DNA from: UBA8828 sp046315175
Lineage (GTDB): Bacteria > Verrucomicrobiota > Verrucomicrobiia > Opitutales > UBA953
Direction of reading: 5' to 3'
Assembly (NCBI GenBank): GCA_046315175.1
Contig: JBKDBK010000129.1
Location: forward strand, 1 to 15,709
DNA: 15,709 nt
Part shown: positions 1 through 6,516 of the stretch, piece after piece
Layout of the letters: each line of letters begins with the position of its first letter
Position numbering within the stretch: the first letter of the stretch is position 1
Translations under genes and position numbers: made by a program
The notes under the pieces: generated by a model
What the model was told of the DNA's origin: nothing
Seen by the model: the letters and a program-made list of their open reading frames with translations, nothing else
Databases searched by the model: none

Positions 1-45
1 GGCGAGGGCCGAACGGCGCAGGAAGTCGCGACGGTTGAGGGCCAT
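1..45 (-). CDS. N-terminus of a Tat-exported protein (partial)
   Basis: Only the first 15 codons are in the window; the gene continues off the left edge. The ATG at 45-43 (minus strand) opens MALNRRDFLRRSALA. The RRDFLRR stretch is a twin-arginine (Tat) signal motif followed by the beginning of a hydrophobic run, so the product is probably folded in the cytoplasm and exported. It lies 41 nt downstream of the U32 gene on the same strand and could be co-transcribed with it. The same kind of leader (SRRDFLRN) begins the GH109 enzyme at 6517. Proteins with such leaders in related bacteria include Gfo/Idh/MocA oxidoreductases, sulfatases and DUF1501 proteins; these residues do not decide which. 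No good ribosome-binding site is visible. Confidence 0.6.
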   Translation of the reverse strand, partial: MALNRRDFLRRSALA

Positions 46-86
46 GGGGTTGAGCAAGGGACAGCCCTCGACCCGCGGGGTTCCGC

Positions 87-2627
87 TCAGGCCGGCCCGG
101 CGGCGCCGCGCGAGGCCAGCGTGCCGCGGGTCACCCCGAGCTGGTTGAGGACCTTCAGCTCGCGCCAGAGCTCGGAGCCGCTGAGATGGCCGGAGAGAAG
201 GGCGCGGTAGCGGTCGAGGGTGCGGGCGACGGTCGCGGCATCCTCGTCGACGAACTCGACGCGGAAGCGGCCGACGCCGAGCGCGAGGAGGTCGTGCGCG
301 AACTCGGCGCCCGTCTGGGCGCGGGAGTTGTAGAGGGTGTTGCGGCAGCCGGCGTCGGCCTTGAGGATGTGGGCGGCGCCGACGCGGTCGCGGAGCGCGA
401 CGCGGTGCTTCTCGCAGGGGCGGCCGCAGTCGCGATAGTCCTTCCCCTTGGAGAGGAAGGCGCAGAAGACGCAGTGCTCCATGTGGAACATGGGCATGTG
501 CTGGTGCAGGGTGACCTCGAACCATTCGGCGGGCGCGCCGCGCAGGAGCCCGGCCAGCTGGTCGGCGTTGAGGTCGTAGGAGGCGGTCACGCCCTCGAGG
601 CCGTGCTGGCGCACGAGCCACTCGGCGGCGAGGGGGTTGGCGACGTTGAGGGAGAAGTCGCCCCGGCGGCGGCGGCCCGCGAAGGCCCTCAGGTGCTCGT
701 GGTTGCGGACGAGGAAGCCGTCGGCGCCCGACTCAAGGAGGTGGCGGACAATCCAGTCCTCGCCCTGCTTGAAGACGCGCGGCCCGACCGCCCAGACCTC
801 GACCCGCGGGCCTCCGGCCGCCTCGGCCGCGCGGGCCTGGGCGACGGCGTCCTTCAGGCGCTTGGGATCCTCGAGCTCGACGTAGACCGCGGGCGGGCCG
901 AAGGCCAGGGCCGGGGCGAGCTGGGCCAGCTCGCGCACCACCGGGATGAGCACGGGGCGCGCGGCCGGACGGTTCTCGACCTTCTCGCCGACGCGCAGGG
1001 AGGCGGGCGAGGGCGGCAGGAGGGTCCAGCGGCGGGGCGCGGCCCAGAGCGCCTCGAGGCGGGCGGCAAGGTCGCGGCGCAGGCGGTTGAGCTCGGAAGC
1101 GGGGACGAGGAGCCGGCCCTCCAGGTTGCACGCGAGGTCGCCGAGGGCGAAGGGCGTGTCGCCGAGGCGGCCGAGCTGGTCGCGGAGGATATCGGCGTCG
1201 AGCGCCCGGTTCTCGGCGGGCGCGCAGGGAATCTCGGACTCGGCGGCGACGGACCGGCCCTCCTCGTCGGCGAAGGTGACGCGGAGGGGGCGGCCCGGGG
1301 CGCCGTCGACCTCGGCGCGGATGAGACGGCGATGGTTGGGCTTGGGCCGGTTCCAGGTCTGCTCGAGCTGGCGGTCGAGCTCGGGGTCGCTCGTCTTCCA
1401 GAGGATCTGGCCGGGCGCGACGCGCGACCAGTCGACGCTCTCCTTGCCGAAGCGCACGGTGGAGAGGCCCCCGGGGGCGGGGTCGACGGAATGGACGTAG
1501 CCGCCCTCCTCGCGCTCGGCGGGGCGGCCGTCGTCGAAGACCACGCCGTCGCCCGCCTTGAGCGGGGCCTCGAGACGGAGGCGGAGGCGGGGCGGCTCGA
1601 GGGCGGCGACCGTGCCGAGGCGCACGCCGCGCTTCTTGCCGAAGCGGGCGTGGACGAGCGTCTGGTTGTCGATGCCGCGCAGCCAGCCGGTGTGCAGCCC
1701 GCGCGAGAAGGTCATCTGCAGCGCGTAGTCCTCGTCCCGGCGGACCTGGGCGGCGGCGGCGTCGGCGTCCCGGCCGGCGGCGAGGGCGACCCAGGCGGCG
1801 TCGACCGCCCGCCGGTAGGCGCGGGTGATGGCGGCGACGTAGCCGGGCGACTTGAGGCGGCCCTCGATCTTGAGCGAGCGGATGCCGGCGCGGATGAGGT
1901 CGGGCACGACCTCGATGCCCGCGAGGTCCTGGGGGGAGAGGAGGTAGGCGCGGTCGCCGAGGTCGCGCTTGGCGCCGTCGACCACCAGCTCGTAGGGCAG
2001 GCGGCAGGCCTGGGCGCACTCCCCGCGGTTGGCCGAGCGGCCGCCGAGCGACTCGCTGGTGAGGCACTGGCCGGAGTAGGCGACGCAGAGGGCGCCGTGG
2101 ACGAACACCTCGAGGTCGATCGGCTGGCCAACCGACGCCTGCTGCTCCTGGAGGGCGCGCATCTCGGGGAGGGAGACCTCGCGGCCGAGGACGGCGAGCG
2201 AGGCGCCGAGCTCGCGGGCGAAGCCGGCGCCGGCCGCGCTGGTCACGGTCATCTGGGTCGAGGCGTGGATGGGGAAGTCGGGCGAGATCCGGCGGATGAG
2301 CCGGCAGATCCCGGCGTCCTGGACGATGGCGGCGTCGACCCCGGCGGCGATGGCGGCCCGGAGGGTCAGGGCGGCCTCGGCCAGCTCGTCGGCGAAGATG
2401 AGGGTGTTGAAGGTCAGGTAGCCCCGGGCGCCCCTCCGATGGAGGTAGGCCATGAGCTCGGGCAGGTCCTCCGGCGTGAAGTTGCGCGCCCGGACGCGGG
2501 CGTTGAACCGGCCCACCCCGAAGAAGACGGCGTCGGCGCCGTTCTCGACCGCGGCGCGCACGCAGTCCCAGTCGCCCGCCGGCGCGAGCACCTCGGGCTT
2601 GCGCAGATGGGACGCGACAACGGGCAC
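87..2627 (-). CDS. U32-family protein (RlhA/TrhP-like, with DUF3656-type region)
   Basis: Product of 846 aa. The N-terminal barrel opens with KPEVLAPAGDWDCVRAAVENG. It carries EVFVHGALC and four cysteines, C181, C188, C204 and C208, spaced C-x6-C-x15-C-x3-C. That matches the [4Fe-4S] motif described for U32 proteins such as UbiU/UbiV. A DUF3656-like region follows around residues 430-530. A second U32-like half spans about 560-820, with further cysteines C719, C722, C734 and C738. Characterised relatives RlhA (23S rRNA C2501) and TrhP (tRNA U34) are prephenate-dependent RNA hydroxylases. E. coli RlhA is about 650 aa, so this is the long form. The family is still labelled peptidase in databases; an RNA-hydroxylase role is inference. 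I chose the GTG at 2627 because homology begins right after it and no in-frame ATG lies nearby; no clear RBS is seen. It is divergent from the dUTPase gene. Confidence 0.85.
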   Translation of the reverse strand: MPVVASHLRKPEVLAPAGDWDCVRAAVENGADAVFFGVGRFNARVRARNFTPEDLPELMAYLHRRGARGYLTFNTLIFADELAEAALTLRAAIAAGVDAAIVQDAGICRLIRRISPDFPIHASTQMTVTSAAGAGFARELGASLAVLGREVSLPEMRALQEQQASVGQPIDLEVFVHGALCVAYSGQCLTSESLGGRSANRGECAQACRLPYELVVDGAKRDLGDRAYLLSPQDLAGIEVVPDLIRAGIRSLKIEGRLKSPGYVAAITRAYRRAVDAAWVALAAGRDADAAAAQVRRDEDYALQMTFSRGLHTGWLRGIDNQTLVHARFGKKRGVRLGTVAALEPPRLRLRLEAPLKAGDGVVFDDGRPAEREEGGYVHSVDPAPGGLSTVRFGKESVDWSRVAPGQILWKTSDPELDRQLEQTWNRPKPNHRRLIRAEVDGAPGRPLRVTFADEEGRSVAAESEIPCAPAENRALDADILRDQLGRLGDTPFALGDLACNLEGRLLVPASELNRLRRDLAARLEALWAAPRRWTLLPPSPASLRVGEKVENRPAARPVLIPVVRELAQLAPALAFGPPAVYVELEDPKRLKDAVAQARAAEAAGGPRVEVWAVGPRVFKQGEDWIVRHLLESGADGFLVRNHEHLRAFAGRRRRGDFSLNVANPLAAEWLVRQHGLEGVTASYDLNADQLAGLLRGAPAEWFEVTLHQHMPMFHMEHCVFCAFLSKGKDYRDCGRPCEKHRVALRDRVGAAHILKADAGCRNTLYNSRAQTGAEFAHDLLALGVGRFRVEFVDEDAATVARTLDRYRALLSGHLSGSELWRELKVLNQLGVTRGTLASRGAAGPA

Positions 2628-2723
2628 GCGCCAAGGGCTAGGGGGCGGCGGGGGGAAGGCAAGCGCCCTTGCCCGGCGAGGTTTCCCCTTTCCTCGACCC
2701 CGCCCTTCGCTTTGAATGGTGGC

Positions 2724-3101
2724 ATGGCCGCAGACAAGCTCGACGAGATCTTCCGCATGCAGGAGGAGCTGAACCGCCGCATCGGCGTCGACACCCGCGC
2801 GATGACCGAGGAGGAGAAGGTCCGCTGGACCCTCAACTACGTCCGCGCGATGCAGCAGGAGATGGCCGAGCTGGTCGACTCCGTGCCCTGGAAATGGTGG
2901 GCGAAGTACCAGAAGTTCGACGAGCAGAACGCCAAGGTCGAGGTCATCGACCTCTTCCACTTCCTCATCTCCACCGCCCAGGTCCTCGGCATGTCGGCGG
3001 AGGACCTGCACCAGGCTTACCTCAAGAAGAACGCCGTCAACCACCAGCGCCAGGACAGCGGCTACGCCAAGAAGGACGCCGACGATTCCCGCCACATCTG
3101 A
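2724..3101 (+). CDS. Dimeric (all-alpha) dUTPase, dUTPase_2 family
   Basis: Product of 125 aa. It should hydrolyse dUTP to dUMP and pyrophosphate in the cytosol, keeping uracil out of DNA and feeding dTMP synthesis. It resembles the all-alpha MazG-like NTP pyrophosphatases, not the trimeric Dut fold. Visible signatures are MQEELNRRIG (12-21), QEMAELVDSVPWKWW (45-59) with acidic E46 and E49, and KVEVIDLFHFLIS (71-83) with E73 and D76; together these form the Mg-binding site. A C-terminal YLKKNAVNHQRQDSGY block is typical of the family. The ATG at 2724 fits the usual N-terminus; another ATG at 2716 is out of frame. The stop is 1 nt before the next ATG, so translation is probably coupled to the pseudopilin gene, although the functions appear unrelated. 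Confidence 0.88.
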   Translation: MAADKLDEIFRMQEELNRRIGVDTRAMTEEEKVRWTLNYVRAMQQEMAELVDSVPWKWWAKYQKFDEQNAKVEVIDLFHFLISTAQVLGMSAEDLHQAYLKKNAVNHQRQDSGYAKKDADDSRHI

Positions 3102-3102
3102 C

Positions 3103-3891
3103 ATGCCCCGCCCCGCCAACCGCCCGGCCTTCACCCTCATCGAGCTGTTGCTCGTCATGGGCGTCATCGGCATCCTCGCCGCCGTGATGATCCCGCTGGT
3201 GGGCGGCGCCATCAACAGCCAGCGCAAGGCCCGCGCCACCGGCGAGATCAAGGCCCTCGCGGGCGCCTGCGACGCCTTCCGCAAGCTCTACGGCGAGTTC
3301 CCCTGCGTCCGCAACGGCACCTACTCGACCATGACCACCGACTACCCGGCCTACCGCCAGGACCTCTACGACCAACTGGTCGGGCGCAAGATCCTCAACG
3401 CCACCGCGCTCGCCGCCGGCAGGACCAACCTCGCCCTGGTCGCCTTCAACGACCCCTCCCTGCCCAACGCCTCACGAAGGGTCGCCCGCCCCCTGCTCAG
3501 CGCCGAGCTCATCCAGGGCTGCAGCGACACGGGCGACGACCGCGTGACCCCGGAGCAGATGACCCAGTTCCTCGACCCCTGGGGCAACGCCTACGACTAC
3601 CGTTACCGCGTGCTGCCGAACGCCACCGGCGCGACCGACGCCACGCCCTTCACCACCTGGCTCGCGCCCGACTTCTTCATCGTCAGCTGCGGCGCGAGCT
3701 TCGTGCCCAGCGCCGTCGCCGCCACCCCTCACGTGCCCCTGATGAACGAGTACTGGCACGCCTCCCTTCCCTCCTCGCCGTCGCCCCCCACCTTCTCGAT
3801 GACGACGCGCGGGACGGTCTCGCCGGCTTACTTCGAGGACGGCACCGGCTTCACCCGGTCCGACAACATCACCAACTGGTCCGGGCGCTGA
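3103..3891 (+). CDS. GspG-like type II secretion pseudopilin
   Basis: Product of 262 aa. The N-terminus has a type III (prepilin) signal: a short basic leader MPRPANRPA, then FTLIELLLVMGVIGILAAVMIP. Cleavage would fall between A9 and F10, with the conserved glutamate at position 5 of the mature protein (E14). Position -1 is Ala instead of the commoner Gly. The body has GEIKALAGACDAFRKLYGEFP, FLDPWGNAYDYRYR and an acidic end near DGTGFTRSDNITNW, recalling the major pseudopilin GspG with its DPWGNPY and Asp-rich calcium loop. It would be processed by PilD peptidase and held in the inner membrane. No other secretion gene is nearby. It starts 1 nt after the dUTPase stop and ends 3 nt from the convergent yidD gene. 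A general prepilin-like protein of unknown role is the alternative. Confidence 0.8.
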   Translation: MPRPANRPAFTLIELLLVMGVIGILAAVMIPLVGGAINSQRKARATGEIKALAGACDAFRKLYGEFPCVRNGTYSTMTTDYPAYRQDLYDQLVGRKILNATALAAGRTNLALVAFNDPSLPNASRRVARPLLSAELIQGCSDTGDDRVTPEQMTQFLDPWGNAYDYRYRVLPNATGATDATPFTTWLAPDFFIVSCGASFVPSAVAATPHVPLMNEYWHASLPSSPSPPTFSMTTRGTVSPAYFEDGTGFTRSDNITNWSGR

Positions 3892-3894
3892 GCC

Positions 3895-4143
3895 TCAGGG
3901 CACCGGGTCCTCCCCGGAGCCGCCCCAGGGATGGCAGCGGCCGATCCGCCTGACCGCCAGGGGAAGGCCGCGCAGGAGGCCGTGCCGCCGAAGCGCCTCG
4001 GCGGCATAGGCGGAGCAGGTGGGATGAAAGCGGCAACCCGAGCCAGGCGCCAAGGCGTGGAGGGCCGGCGAGAGGAGTCTCCGGTAGAGCCAGATGGCGC
4101 CGAGCAGGGGCCGCACGGCCCATGATGCCCGCGGCTCACCCAT
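3895..4143 (-). CDS. yidD: Membrane protein insertion efficiency factor YidD
   Basis: Product of 82 aa, normal for the family. YidD is a small membrane-associated protein that helps YidC/Sec insert inner-membrane proteins. The hallmark residues are present: IWLYRRLLSP (17-26), CRFHPTCSAYAAEALRRHG (37-55) and RCHPWGGSGEDPVP (69-82), with C37, C43 and C70. An amphipathic N-terminal segment precedes them. The ATG at 4143 overlaps the end of rnpA by 8 nt (ATGGGTGA), which fixes the start and implies translational coupling in an rpmH-rnpA-yidD operon. The yidC gene that often follows is absent; instead a convergent pseudopilin gene ends 3 nt away. Confidence 0.93.
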   Translation of the reverse strand: MGEPRASWAVRPLLGAIWLYRRLLSPALHALAPGSGCRFHPTCSAYAAEALRRHGLLRGLPLAVRRIGRCHPWGGSGEDPVP

Positions 4144-4495
4144 GACCGAGGGCCGCCTTGGCCTTGGCCGCGCCGTCGCGCAGGGCGGCGACGAGGCGCG
4201 GCAAGGGCTGCCGAATGAGCGACTTGCGAACCACCACGACGACATCCCAGCCGTCCGGGAACAGGCCCGGGCATGCCCGAAAGGCCTCCCGGACGAGCCG
4301 CTTGGCCCGGTTGCGGTCAACGGCAAGCGGCAGCTGGGCCTTGGCGGCGACAATCCCGAGGCGCGAGGGCCCGGCAGCCGCGGGCGCGGGGCCGGTGTTC
4401 AGGAAGAAGGAGCCGCACTCCAGCCGGACGCCGGAGCCTCTCAGCCGGTTGAAATCCCCCTGGAGACGGAGACGTCGCTCCCGGGGAAGGCGCAT
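4136..4495 (-). CDS. rnpA: Ribonuclease P protein component
   Basis: Product of 119 aa. It is the basic protein subunit of RNase P, which binds the catalytic RNA and helps remove 5' leaders from pre-tRNAs. The family signature RNRAKRLVREAFR lies at residues 61-73, preceded by the beta strand LGIVAAKAQLPLAV. The N-terminus MRLPRERRLRLQGDFNRL corresponds to the usual L-x(n)-F-x-x-(L/V) start. The ATG at 4495 is 7 nt after the rpmH stop, with a weak GAGG five bases upstream. Its stop overlaps the yidD start by 8 nt. The order with rpmH and yidD is the classic conserved one. Confidence 0.93.
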   Translation of the reverse strand: MRLPRERRLRLQGDFNRLRGSGVRLECGSFFLNTGPAPAAAGPSRLGIVAAKAQLPLAVDRNRAKRLVREAFRACPGLFPDGWDVVVVVRKSLIRQPLPRLVAALRDGAAKAKAALGHG

Positions 4496-4502
4496 GGGCG
4501 CC

Positions 4503-4640
4503 TCAGACGACCGACAGCCGCTTGCGGCCGTTGCGGCGGCGGTTGCGGAGCACCTTGCGGCCGCCCCGGGTCTTCTTGCGGGCGCGGAAACCCACCTTGC
4601 GGGCGCGGGCGATCTTGGAGGGGCGGTAAGTGGGTTGCAT
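4503..4640 (-). CDS. rpmH: 50S ribosomal protein L34
   Basis: Product of 45 aa, the normal length for L34, a very basic protein of the large ribosomal subunit. The sequence MQPTYRPSKIARARKVGFRARKKT, continuing GGRKVLRNRRRNGRKRLSV, is recognisable throughout. The start is the ATG at 4640; the frame stays open further upstream but that extension has no L34 character. The gene is first in the rpmH-rnpA-yidD operon and is divergent from the LOG-family gene, with 101 bp between the two starts. A -35 box TTGACA lies just upstream. Confidence 0.95.
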   Translation of the reverse strand: MQPTYRPSKIARARKVGFRARKKTRGGRKVLRNRRRNGRKRLSVV

Positions 4641-4656
4641 GGACTTGGATGGGACG

Positions 4657-4685
4657 AGACAAGCCCCGCCCGGCCCCCCTGTCAA
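4657..4685 (-). promoter_or_regulatory. Candidate promoter for rpmH-rnpA-yidD
   Basis: Reading the minus strand there is a perfect -35 hexamer TTGACA (4685-4680), a 17-nt spacer, then TTGTCT (4662-4657) in the -10 position. The -35 and spacing are ideal; the -10 is a poor match to TATAAT. Transcription would start near 4650 and leave an untranslated leader of only about 10 nt before the L34 ATG. Confidence 0.4.
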
Positions 4686-4741
4686 GCCGCCTAGCCATCG
4701 GTCCTGCTTGGCATCCCCCGGATTCCCGGCAGGATGGAGCC

Positions 4742-5581
4742 ATGTCCACACCCGACCCGGCCCCCAAGCGGGTGACCCCGCTCAAGGCATTCGACAACCC
4801 CGAGTTCATGCACTCGACCTTCGCGCGGAGCATCCGCGTGCAGTGCGAGATGCAGGAGCCCTACATGCGCTTCAAGCGCCATGGCGTCCGCAACACCTTC
4901 GTCATGTTCGGCTCGGCCCGCACCCTGCCCAGGGACGTCGCCGAGGGCCGCCTCGCCGAGCTCCGGGCCGCCGGGGCCGACGCCGCGGCCCTCCTCAAGG
5001 CCGAGCACGCCCTGCGCAGCTCCAAATACTACGAGGCCTGCCGGCGGCTCTCGGCCGAGCTGACCCGCTGGTCGCTGACCCTGCCCGAGTGGCAGCGCTT
5101 CTACATCTGCTCGGGCGGGGGCCCCGGCATCATGGAGGCGGCCAACCGGGGCGCCACCGAGGCGGGGGGCAAGTCCGTCGGCCTCGGCATCGCCCTGCCC
5201 TTCGAGCAGTCGCACAACGTCTACATCCCCCAGGAGCTCGACCTCGAGTTCCACTACTTCTTCATCCGCAAGTTCTGGTTCCTCTACCTGGCCAAGGCCA
5301 TGGTCGTCTTCCCCGGGGGCTTCGGCACCTTCGACGAGCTCTTCGAGATGCTCACCCTGGTTCAGACCAAGAAGACCCGGAAGAAGATCCCCATCCTGCT
5401 CTTCGGCTCGGACTTCTGGAAGAGCCTGCTCAACCTCGACGTCATGCATGAGTGGGGCATGATCTCGCCCGAGGACGACCAGCTGTACCGACATGTCGAC
5501 AGTGTCGAGGAGGCCCGGGACTTCCTCATCGAGGAGATGAAGCGCCTCTACCTCTCCCCGGACGGACGGCCCCGTGAGTGA
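4742..5581 (+). CDS. LOG family (TIGR00730-type) Rossmann-fold protein
   Basis: Product of 279 aa. The LOG signatures are clear: SGGGPGIMEAANRGA at 124-138 and PGGFGTFDE at 191-199, the nucleotide-binding and catalytic motifs of lysine-decarboxylase-like phosphoribohydrolases. Characterised members cleave nucleoside 5'-monophosphates (cytokinin ribotides in LOG, purine and pyrimidine NMPs in PpnN). They were historically mis-called lysine decarboxylases. It is longer than minimal LOG proteins (about 180-200 aa), with roughly 50 extra N-terminal residues and a helical insert near 75-105, and shorter than PpnN. The substrate cannot be told from sequence. The ATG at 4742 has AGGA seven bases upstream. 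Its last 8 nt overlap the cutA start (GTGAGTGA), so it heads a LOG-cutA-CPBP operon. Confidence 0.87.
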   Translation: MSTPDPAPKRVTPLKAFDNPEFMHSTFARSIRVQCEMQEPYMRFKRHGVRNTFVMFGSARTLPRDVAEGRLAELRAAGADAAALLKAEHALRSSKYYEACRRLSAELTRWSLTLPEWQRFYICSGGGPGIMEAANRGATEAGGKSVGLGIALPFEQSHNVYIPQELDLEFHYFFIRKFWFLYLAKAMVVFPGGFGTFDELFEMLTLVQTKKTRKKIPILLFGSDFWKSLLNLDVMHEWGMISPEDDQLYRHVDSVEEARDFLIEEMKRLYLSPDGRPRE

Positions 5582-5891
5582 GACGCTCCGCGTCGCCCTG
5601 ACCACGCTCCCCGACCGCGAGGCCGCGGAACGCCTCGCCGCCGCCGTCGTCAGCGAGGGTCTCGCCGCCTGCGCCCAGGTGGAGGGCCCGATCACCTCCC
5701 ACTACCGCTGGGAGGGACGGGTCTGCCGGGAGCAGGAGTGGCGGCTGGCGCTCAAGACCGACCCGGCCCGCGAGAACGCCCTCCGCGACCGCGTCCACGC
5801 CCTGCACCCCCACCGCGTGCCGCAATGGCTTGTGCTCGGGGCCACGGCCTCCGAGGCTTACCTCGCCTGGGCGCGCCCCAGCTCCCCCTGA
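5574..5891 (+). CDS. cutA: CutA family divalent-cation tolerance protein
   Basis: Product of 105 aa, the usual CutA length. CutA forms a small ferredoxin-like trimer resembling PII proteins; it was linked to copper tolerance in E. coli, but its molecular role is unsettled. Recognisable blocks are LAACAQVEGPITSHYRWEG (30-48), EWRLALKT, and HPHRVPQW near the C-terminus, the equivalent of the HPYxVPE motif. The start is the GTG at 5574, chosen because it gives the normal N-terminus and overlaps the LOG gene end by 8 nt. The stop is 3 nt before the CPBP protease ATG. Confidence 0.88.
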   Translation: MSETLRVALTTLPDREAAERLAAAVVSEGLAACAQVEGPITSHYRWEGRVCREQEWRLALKTDPARENALRDRVHALHPHRVPQWLVLGATASEAYLAWARPSSP

Positions 5892-5894
5892 ACC

Positions 5895-6461
5895 ATGCCC
5901 TCCAACCCGTTTGAATCCCTCGCCTACCTGGTCCTTGGCGGCGCCGTGCTCGTCCTCTGGATCCGCCAGCTCCGCCGCGCGGAGCCCGAGAGCGAGGCCT
6001 TTTGGCCGGGCGCGCGCGCCTGCGGGTGGCCCGCCCTGGCCTGGGCCTCGGCCGGGGCCCTGGTCCTGACCCTCCTGGAGACCGGGCTGGAGATCCACTT
6101 TGGCGTCAGTTCGGAGCAAACCACCATCCCCTCCCACTTCCTCATGGCCATGCTCGGGGCCGCGGTGATCGAGGAGGTGGCCTTCCGGGGCTTCGCCAGC
6201 CCGGCCGACCTGCGGGGCGCCAAGCTCCTCGGGGTCGCGGTGGTCGGGTCGGCCGTCTTCGCCTGGATCCACGGGCACGGGGTCTCGGACACCAAGGGGC
6301 TGGTCTCCACGGGCTCGGCCTTCGCCCTTTCGCTCTGGTTCTACGCCTGCCGGTTCAACCCCCTGAATCCCGGACGGTCGCTCGCGCCCGCCATGGTGGC
6401 CCACGCGGTCCGCAACCTGGCGGTCTTCGGCATCAAGGATGCGCAGGGGTTTGTCGGTTGA
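5895..6461 (+). CDS. CPBP family intramembrane metalloprotease
   Basis: Product of 188 aa with several hydrophobic segments (roughly 9-24, 47-62, 82-95, 113-127, 137-150 and 165-177). The three motifs of the CPBP/Rce1-like glutamic-type intramembrane proteases are present: EEVAFRG with E93 and E94, F122-x3-H126 (FAWIHG), and H170-x3-N174 (HAVRN). Family members cleave CAAX-type prenylated proteins in eukaryotes; bacterial ones are tied to bacteriocin self-immunity or have unknown targets. No bacteriocin gene is adjacent, so the substrate is unknown. The ATG at 5895 follows the cutA stop after 3 nt, implying the same transcript as LOG and cutA. Confidence 0.87.
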   Translation: MPSNPFESLAYLVLGGAVLVLWIRQLRRAEPESEAFWPGARACGWPALAWASAGALVLTLLETGLEIHFGVSSEQTTIPSHFLMAMLGAAVIEEVAFRGFASPADLRGAKLLGVAVVGSAVFAWIHGHGVSDTKGLVSTGSAFALSLWFYACRFNPLNPGRSLAPAMVAHAVRNLAVFGIKDAQGFVG

Positions 6462-6516
6462 GGTTGATTTCATCCGAAACCACCTCCCTCCTAGGCTGTC
6501 ACACCCGCACCTCCCC

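Noticed and set aside
186..2723. Very long open frame on the plus strand running into the dUTPase gene
   Set aside because: It is antisense to the U32 gene and low in complexity (Ala, Gly, Glu, Val). It is a product of high GC; only the part from 2724 has homology-like features.
4641..4741. Replication origin beside rpmH
   Set aside because: Although rpmH is often near oriC, the 101-bp gap has no DnaA box (TTATCCACA-like) and no AT-rich unwinding region.
4742..5581. Lysine decarboxylase
   Set aside because: An old database label for LOG proteins; the PGGxGT and GGGPGIME motifs belong to phosphoribohydrolases and there is no PLP-binding lysine context.
6464..6497. Promoter for the GH109 gene from TTGATT and TAGGCT
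   Set aside because: The boxes are 22 nt apart, too far for a standard sigma-70 promoter, and nothing better is seen; not strong enough to annotate.
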